NCBI GenBank assembly: GCA_021784635.1
Contig: JAJYHS010000247.1
Span: 1-20,061, forward strand
DNA length: 20,061 nt
Reading direction: 5' to 3'
Source: a bacterium
GTDB taxonomy: Bacteria > Bdellovibrionota > Bdellovibrionia > Bdellovibrionales > UBA1609
Part shown: positions 15,137 to 20,061 of the stretch, one piece after another
Layout of the letters: each line of letters begins with the position of its first letter
How positions within the stretch are numbered: the stretch's first letter is position 1
The notes under the pieces: model-generated
Seen by the model: only the letters and a program-made list of their open reading frames with translations
Database searches by the model: none
Told to the model about the DNA's origin: nothing
Program-made: the position numbers and the translations under genes

Positions 15137-16534
15137 GAATTTGCCGACGTCGATATTGTACTTTTTAATTTTTCGCAACAGTGTGTTTTTCGGGATATTT
15201 GCGTGTGCGACCGTTTTATTTATTTTACCGTCGTTCGCCCTCAAGGCGCTTTCGATAAATTCTTTTTCGGCTGCTTCTTTAAATAAATCATAGTTTAGGG
15301 GCCCCGTGTATTTGCCTGACATGGGGATGGTCGATTTATTTTTGATTTCATTAACGATTTTTTCTGGCAACGAACGCACCGTGATCACATTCGAATTTTC
15401 GATAATGAACGCGCGCTCGATGGCGTTTTCAAGTTCGCGAATATTACCGGGCCAACGATACCGGCTCAATATATCAAGCGCCTCGGGAGTGATGCCCGTA
15501 ATCGACAGATTCAGCTTTTTATTGAACTTCCCGATAAAAAACCGGATAAGATCGCCGAGATCATCCAGCCGTTCGCGCAGAGGTGGCATGAAAATGGGCA
15601 TAACGTTCAAGCGATAAAAGAAATCTTCGCGAAAAGTTCCATCCTCAATCATTTTTTCAAGATTCCGGTTGGTCGCGGCAATGATGCGCGCATTCGATCG
15701 GACTTCACGGTTGGAGCCGATGGGCATGAATTTTCGCTCCTGCAATACGCGTAAAAGCTTCACCTGAAGATCGGGCTTTAACTCACCGATTTCGTCTAAA
15801 AATAGCGTTCCTTTGTTTGCGAGCTGAAATTTGCCTATTTTTCGTTCGATTGCGCCGGTAAACGATCCGCGTTCATGGCCGAAGAGCTCGCTCTCCATTA
15901 AAGTATCGGGAATCGCGCCGCAATTTATCGCTACAAACGGACCGTGCTTTTGCGGCGAGTTTTGGTGAATGGCGCGTGCCACGAGTTCTTTTCCGGTTCC
16001 GTTTTCGCCACGAATGAGAACGGTTGTGTCGACGTGGGCCAACCGGTCGATGAGGTTGAAAACTTCACGCATCTTTTCTGAAGCGCCGACAAACTTCGAA
16101 TCAACGTCGTCGTCAAGTATCGGGTTCGAGAGCACAATATTTGAAACCATTTCTTTTGTTTCGATCGCGCGTTTAACGAGATCGACCAATTTTGCCGGTT
16201 CGATCGGCTTTTCGGTATAGTCAAAAGCCCCGTACTTGATAGCCGTAACTGCATCCTGTAAATTACTATGCGCGGTCATGATAACGACAAAAATTCGCGG
16301 ATCTATTTCTTTGATGGCGCGAAGGGCATCGAGACCGTTCATCTCCGGCATGCGTACGTCCATTAAAACTAAATCGAACGACTGCGCGTGCACCGCCTCG
16401 ACCGCCGTTTTACCGTTTTCGGCCTCAATAATGGTCCAGTCATAGTCCGATAGAACAGACCGCAAAATAGATTCGACTGATTTTCTCAATTCCGGTTCAT
16501 CATCAACAATGAGAGCTTTAAGCGTGAGTCTCAT
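15128..16534 (-). CDS. Sigma-54-dependent (NtrC-type) response regulator
   Basis: The product has 468 residues. Residues about 6-125 form a receiver domain with the acidic pair Asp11/Asp12, phospho-acceptor Asp59 (LVLMDVRMPE), the switch Thr in IMTAHSN and the conserved Lys in EKP. The AAA+ domain (about 150-380) has Walker A GENGTGKE (176-183), a sigma-54 contact loop GSFTGA (223-228) in place of the usual GAFTGA, Walker B GTLFLDEIGEL, sensor AATNRNLE, arginine finger FREDFFYRLNV and WPGNIRELEN. A Fis-type helix-turn-helix ends the protein. The start is ATG 16534-16532, because AAGGAG lies 7 bases upstream on the minus strand. A longer frame exists upstream but has no such site. It overlaps the kinase gene by 17 bases, so the two form a cognate pair. 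Its target promoters are unknown. Confidence 0.94.
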   Translation of the reverse strand: MRLTLKALIVDDEPELRKSVESILRSVLSDYDWTIIEAENGKTAVEAVHAQSFDLVLMDVRMPEMNGLDALRAIKEIDPRIFVVIMTAHSNLQDAVTAIKYGAFDYTEKPIEPAKLVDLVKRAIETKEMVSNIVLSNPILDDDVDSKFVGASEKMREVFNLIDRLAHVDTTVLIRGENGTGKELVARAIHQNSPQKHGPFVAINCGAIPDTLMESELFGHERGSFTGAIERKIGKFQLANKGTLFLDEIGELKPDLQVKLLRVLQERKFMPIGSNREVRSNARIIAATNRNLEKMIEDGTFREDFFYRLNVMPIFMPPLRERLDDLGDLIRFFIGKFNKKLNLSITGITPEALDILSRYRWPGNIRELENAIERAFIIENSNVITVRSLPEKIVNEIKNKSTIPMSGKYTGPLNYDLFKEAAEKEFIESALRANDGKINKTVAHANIPKNTLLRKIKKYNIDVGKFSK

Positions 16535-18383
16535 TCGTGGCTCCTTCTTCGTGCGCGAGTTCAGGCTCAGGTTGGTCATCGATGGGCAATGAAAATCCGA
16601 TTTTCGTACCAACGCCAACTTGGCTCTTCAAGATAATTTGCCCGCCGTGCAGCTCAACAAAATATTTGACGAGATAGAGCCCAAGGCCCGAACCTCTGGG
16701 ATGCGATTTTCCGTGCTCGCCTCGAAAAAATTTTTCGAAAACGTGCGCTTGTTCGGTTTCGGGTATACCCACTCCGCTATCTTCTACCATAACGATCACA
16801 CGACCATCAACCTCTTGCGATGAAACGCCCACTCGGCCGCCTTCTGGAGTGTATTTAATAGCGTTTTCGATGAGATTTAAGATTACTTCGTGTATTAAAA
16901 CAGCATCGACCTCGATTAAAAACATGGGCTCAAGATTCGTTTCAATATGAATTTTCTTTTGTGCGGCTAATGGTTCCACGCTCGTTTTTGCTCGTACGAT
17001 GAGTTCGTTAATGTCCGTAGCGTCTTTGTTAATGCGAAAGTCCTTCGATTCGACCCGTGTTATTTGGATGATCGTACCGATATAACGATTGAGTTCGGTC
17101 GCCACTTCTCGAAGTGACGCCAAATCAGGTGCGACGGCAATTTGCGGATTTTCAGCAAGTAACCGGTCGCAGATCGCTTGTATTTTAGCAATCGGCGTAC
17201 GCAGGTCGTGCGATATTAAACTTAAAAAATTGTTTTTGAGCTGCTCCACTCCAAGTAGAAATTGGTGTTCGTTTTCAAGTTGTTGGGTCAGATAATCTTT
17301 GAGCGTGAGCTGAAAGCTTAAAAATATGACGTACGTTCCGAATGTGGCCGCCACCGCCGGTAAAATTGGCAGCCAAAGGTAGTGCACGTCAAATAACCAC
17401 AGAGAAAACGTTACATAAAAAATGTTTAGCCAAATCAATATAAAAAAAGCCAAAAATTGCGGATAGCGCGACGTTAACCAGGCCGAAAACATCACCAATA
17501 AAATAATAAAAAGAGCCAAAACAGCAAACGGAGGTCTTTTAATCCAGCGATCGTAATGGATGTTATCGATTATGTTCGCAAGTATTTCAGCGGTAGACAT
17601 TTGGCCGAGAGGAGTGTGAAGTTCCGCTCCCGAAAGATCGGGGGTGCCGATTATGACGAGTTTATGTTTAAAGAAATTTTGCGGGTAATCGTGATTTAAA
17701 AATTTCGTGAGTCCGATGTGAGCAAACGTGCCCGCATCGCCGCGATAATTGATTATGGGCTCCTTCGATTTCAAAATATTAAAACTTGAAATTTTGACGT
17801 TGGGCAATCGTCGTGCCATGAGCACCGCGATGTTAGGCACGCGTTCGGATGCTGTACCGAAGCGCCGAATCACTCCGTCGCGATCACGCACGAAGTGGAC
17901 AAGCCCAAAATTTCGCCTCACCGGTGAGGCAAACGGCGGGAGCCAAACGTGACCGCCTTCGGTAAGTTGCGCGGCCCAGATGATACGCCAATTCGAGAAT
18001 ACAGACGGGAGCGGAGAATTGGTTTCAGACGAAACATTTGGTGCAAAGTATGTGGTGACTCCTACAGCAAGCGGCCGCTCCGAAACAAGTTGATCCAAAA
18101 TTTGCTTCCATGCTTTCGGGTTACGGTACATATCCCCAATGGGAGCCGTTTTCGATAAATGTTGCCACGAGCGCCAAGCTGAATTATCGATCGCCAAAAT
18201 AACGATGCTGGAGTCGACGGATTGCTTACCTCGCAAGCGAAAGCGTAAATCGTAACCGGATTGGCGATCTATAGTGAGAAGTCCAATTCCGAGTACGCAC
18301 CCCATGAGCGCGCGGAGCCACAAACCACGTCGACGCCAAAGTCGTCGCGTAAGCAAAATGAAGTAAAGGCGAAGTCTGCGCAT
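16518..18383 (-). CDS. CHASE2-domain sensor histidine kinase
   Basis: The 621-residue membrane kinase has a basic N-terminus and a first membrane segment (about 23-39). An extracytoplasmic CHASE2 sensor domain follows (about 40-280, with DLRFRLRG near its start and VIIGTPDLSGAELHTPLG near its end). Then come three closely spaced membrane segments (about 286-303, 311-331, 338-357), the standard CHASE2 layout. The cytoplasmic part has a HisKA H-box SLISHDLRTPIAK with phospho-acceptor His392, and a HATPase domain with N-box NLIENAIKYTPEGG, G1 DSGVGIP and G2 GSGLGLYLVKY. No PAS domain or receiver is fused. CHASE2 ligands are generally unknown. The gene overlaps the response regulator downstream, so they work as a pair. 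The ATG has no clear ribosome binding site. Confidence 0.93.
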   Translation of the reverse strand: MRRLRLYFILLTRRLWRRRGLWLRALMGCVLGIGLLTIDRQSGYDLRFRLRGKQSVDSSIVILAIDNSAWRSWQHLSKTAPIGDMYRNPKAWKQILDQLVSERPLAVGVTTYFAPNVSSETNSPLPSVFSNWRIIWAAQLTEGGHVWLPPFASPVRRNFGLVHFVRDRDGVIRRFGTASERVPNIAVLMARRLPNVKISSFNILKSKEPIINYRGDAGTFAHIGLTKFLNHDYPQNFFKHKLVIIGTPDLSGAELHTPLGQMSTAEILANIIDNIHYDRWIKRPPFAVLALFIILLVMFSAWLTSRYPQFLAFFILIWLNIFYVTFSLWLFDVHYLWLPILPAVAATFGTYVIFLSFQLTLKDYLTQQLENEHQFLLGVEQLKNNFLSLISHDLRTPIAKIQAICDRLLAENPQIAVAPDLASLREVATELNRYIGTIIQITRVESKDFRINKDATDINELIVRAKTSVEPLAAQKKIHIETNLEPMFLIEVDAVLIHEVILNLIENAIKYTPEGGRVGVSSQEVDGRVIVMVEDSGVGIPETEQAHVFEKFFRGEHGKSHPRGSGLGLYLVKYFVELHGGQIILKSQVGVGTKIGFSLPIDDQPEPELAHEEGATNETHA

Positions 18384-18392
18384 AAGTAACGC

Positions 18393-18421
18393 AACGTATC
18401 AAAAAAATGCCGAGATTTCAA
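18393..18421 (-). promoter_or_regulatory. Weak candidate promoter for the histidine kinase / response regulator operon
   Basis: On the minus strand, TTGAAA (18421-18416) and TACGTT (18398-18393) are separated by 17 bases. The -35 match is good (five of six) but the -10 match is poor (three of six). Transcription would begin only a few bases before the kinase ATG at 18383, which fits the absence of a visible ribosome binding site. The 78-base gap to the divergent ribF must hold promoters for both directions unless ribF has another. Confidence 0.28.
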
Positions 18422-18461
18422 TGTGTTCCACTGTTAATTTGCAAACGAGAAGGTATGCGCA

Positions 18462-19469
18462 ATGACGATAGTAAACGGACTGAAAGATTTTGCCAGTGAG
18501 CCAAATTTTGCGCGTCTACGCCCACGCGTTGTTCTTACGCTTGGCAATTTTGACGGTGTTCATTTGGGTCATCAAGCTTTGATTAAGCGTGTGCAGGCTA
18601 TAGCGAAACAAACTCAATCACAAACAGCCGTTTTCACCTTTGAACCACACCCCTCAAAAGTTTTGCGCGCAATGGGTGCAATTACAGGACCCGAAATTCC
18701 CCGAATCCTAGATTTACAAGATTTTACCCGGGTCCTTGCCGAATATCAGATCGACTGGCTCATTATCGAGCCTTTTAACGAACAATTCGCCAAATTGCGT
18801 CCCGAAGAATTTTTAAATTTATTGGCCGCTCACGTTGATCTTGCCGGTGTTGTGGTCGGATACGATTTTGCGTTTGGCAAAGACAGATCAGGGACGTTTC
18901 AGACTTTACAGGAGTGGGCTAAGAATCGGAAGCGTTACGGTCATGGCGAAGTCCTTGTTGAACAGTTAGAGCCGCTCCTCAAAGATGGCGAAATTGTATC
19001 GTCATCACGCATTCGCGAAAGCTTGCGAACAGGCGATGTTGAAAAGGCTTGTGTATTTCTCAGTCGGCCCTACTTTATTTGCGGTCATGTTGTGCCAGGC
19101 GAAGGCCGTGGTAAAACTCTGGGTTTTCGAACGGCCAACATTCAGACGGATGCCGAATTGCTGCCCAAAAACGGTGTTTATATCACGCGACTTTATTCAG
19201 AGCACGATGGCGAAATTATTTCGAGTTCTGACGGCTTGCCCTCGGTAACGAATATTGGCAGAAAACCGACTTTTCATGATTCTTATGCTGTGACAGTTGA
19301 GTGCCATGTGTTAGAGCGTCCGCTAAACGTTGAAGGGCGGCGCGTGTGTCTTGAATTTTTAAAGCGTCTGCGTGACGAATTGAAATTCGAGTCCGCACAT
19401 GCGTTAATGGAACAGATCGCACACGACGTCCACGCCGCCCGCACTTTTTTTGAGTTGCAAAATGTTTAA
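18462..19469 (+). CDS. ribF: Bifunctional riboflavin kinase / FAD synthetase RibF
   Basis: RibF phosphorylates riboflavin to FMN and adenylates FMN to FAD in the cytoplasm. The 335-residue product shows both modules. The N-terminal nucleotidyltransferase has LTLGNFDGVHLGHQALI, FTFEPHPSKVL and SSSRIRESLRTGDVEKA. The C-terminal kinase has GHVVPGEGRGKTLGFRTANI with the PTAN-like phosphate-binding segment (here RTAN), KNGVYITR, SVTNIGRKPTF and a closing FLKRLRDELKFES. Length and motif order are normal. ATG 18462 has GAGAAGG at 18447-18453, 8 bases upstream. It diverges from the histidine kinase across a 78-base gap and overlaps the next gene by 8 bases. Confidence 0.95.
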   Translation: MTIVNGLKDFASEPNFARLRPRVVLTLGNFDGVHLGHQALIKRVQAIAKQTQSQTAVFTFEPHPSKVLRAMGAITGPEIPRILDLQDFTRVLAEYQIDWLIIEPFNEQFAKLRPEEFLNLLAAHVDLAGVVVGYDFAFGKDRSGTFQTLQEWAKNRKRYGHGEVLVEQLEPLLKDGEIVSSSRIRESLRTGDVEKACVFLSRPYFICGHVVPGEGRGKTLGFRTANIQTDAELLPKNGVYITRLYSEHDGEIISSSDGLPSVTNIGRKPTFHDSYAVTVECHVLERPLNVEGRRVCLEFLKRLRDELKFESAHALMEQIAHDVHAARTFFELQNV

Positions 19470-20061
19470 ATGGGTTGAGATAGGTCTAGAAAACAACAAA
19501 CCACGCTACCAATTGTTAAGCGAATTTTTAAACAACAATGGTTTTCAAAACGAAGTGGAATTTATTCAGACGACAGTCGATGAATTCAAGTCAAAACTGC
19601 CGGAGTGGCTTAAGAATTATAATGGAATTCGCGTCGGTCGCGGTTTGGGTGAAGTCGTTATTCCGATGTTTGAAAATCACCCGGTGATTGTTGATAAGAT
19701 TAAGGCGGCTGACGCGATTGTTAGCATCGATGGGCAATGGTGGTTAAAGTCGAACGCAGTCGAAGGATTTTCACGGGTTTTAGCCAAAGTCGGTGAACGC
19801 CTTGATCTCGATAGTGACGTACTTGTCGTAGGCGCGGGCGCTGCGGCCCGGGTCGCGATAACAGGATTGTTTCTGCACGGGTTTAAAGATTTTTCGGTTT
19901 CTACACTTGACTTAAATCAAGTTCAATTGCTTGTGAACGAACTCAAGCGCAGTCATCTTGGCGCCGTATTTCGCGTGGTTCCTAAAGAAGGTTTGATTTT
20001 ACTTCCTGGAATTCACGGTGTGCTCGTCAATACGACACCTATGGGAGAAGACAACCCCATG
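19462..20061 (+). CDS. Divergent shikimate dehydrogenase (AroE)-like protein, 3' truncated by window edge
   Basis: The frame opens at ATG 19462 inside the end of ribF and stays open to the last base, giving the first 200 residues. The NAD(P)-binding half is clearly AroE-like: VLVVGAGAAARVAITGLFLHGF (glycine-rich loop GAGAAA at 124-129) and GVLVNTTPMGED. The substrate half keeps the general spacing of AroE, but the usual signature residues are not found. The N-terminal SxS shikimate-binding motif is absent, the NVTxPxK motif is replaced by a stretch reading VGRGLGEVVIPMF without the catalytic Lys, and the NTDG motif with its catalytic Asp is replaced by SNAVEGF (97-103). It may therefore bind a different substrate or be a non-catalytic relative. 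Classical shikimate dehydrogenase activity looks unlikely from these residues, although the family assignment is sound. Confidence 0.75.
   Translation, partial: MFKWVEIGLENNKPRYQLLSEFLNNNGFQNEVEFIQTTVDEFKSKLPEWLKNYNGIRVGRGLGEVVIPMFENHPVIVDKIKAADAIVSIDGQWWLKSNAVEGFSRVLAKVGERLDLDSDVLVVGAGAAARVAITGLFLHGFKDFSVSTLDLNQVQLLVNELKRSHLGAVFRVVPKEGLILLPGIHGVLVNTTPMGEDNPM

Noticed and set aside
1-20061. CRISPR array, insertion sequence, toxin-antitoxin pair, phage or defence genes.
   Set aside because: No spaced direct repeats, transposase, integrase, terminal inverted repeats or recognisable defence domains were seen on either strand.

Overview
The window is a compact, gene-dense stretch of chromosome from a Gram-negative bacterium with an outer membrane. 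It carries LolC and LolD, BamA, Skp, most of a lipid A pathway, two family 9 glycosyltransferases and a sigma-54-type response regulator. The order prfB - lolC - lolD - bamA - skp - fabZ - lpxA - oxidoreductase - lpxB resembles that of Deltaproteobacteria in the old, broad sense, including the Bdellovibrio lineage. That placement is an inference from gene order and motifs, not from a phylogeny. GC looks close to balanced by eye. I see no mobile element, CRISPR array, tRNA, rRNA or gene-free stretch longer than about 100 bases.

Left part (1-5792, + strand): the 3' end of ybeY; prfB, which must be read through a programmed +1 frameshift at 358-373; the lipoprotein-export pair lolC and lolD, overlapping prfB and each other; then bamA. 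Middle part (5883-12867, + strand): skp, fabZ, lpxA, a Gfo/Idh/MocA oxidoreductase, lpxB, lpxK, an LpxL/HtrB-type acyltransferase and a DUF3108 lipoprotein. From fabZ onward nearly every gene overlaps the next by 4 to about 47 bases, which suggests one translationally coupled operon. Next (12909-15136, + strand) come two overlapping GT9 glycosyltransferases, probably for LPS core.

The GT9 pair ends tail-to-tail, with a 9-base overlap, against a minus-strand two-component system (18383-15128): a CHASE2 sensor histidine kinase followed by an NtrC-type response regulator. Divergent from it, across a 78-base gap, are ribF and a truncated, divergent shikimate-dehydrogenase-like gene that runs off the right edge.

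Taken together this is an outer-membrane biogenesis locus: lipoprotein release (LolCD), beta-barrel insertion (BamA), periplasmic chaperoning (Skp), lipid A synthesis (LpxA, LpxB, LpxK, LpxL-like) and core glycosylation (GT9 pair), with a membrane sensor/regulator next door. I did not find a clearly new multi-gene system. The points most worth a second look are the prfB frameshift site, the orphan GnnA-like oxidoreductase between lpxA and lpxB, the altered N-terminal motif of LpxB, the His/Tyr/Arg-rich segment of the DUF3108 lipoprotein, the AroE-like protein without visible catalytic residues, and the absence of lpxD, lpxI/lpxH, msbA and kdtA from an otherwise familiar cluster.
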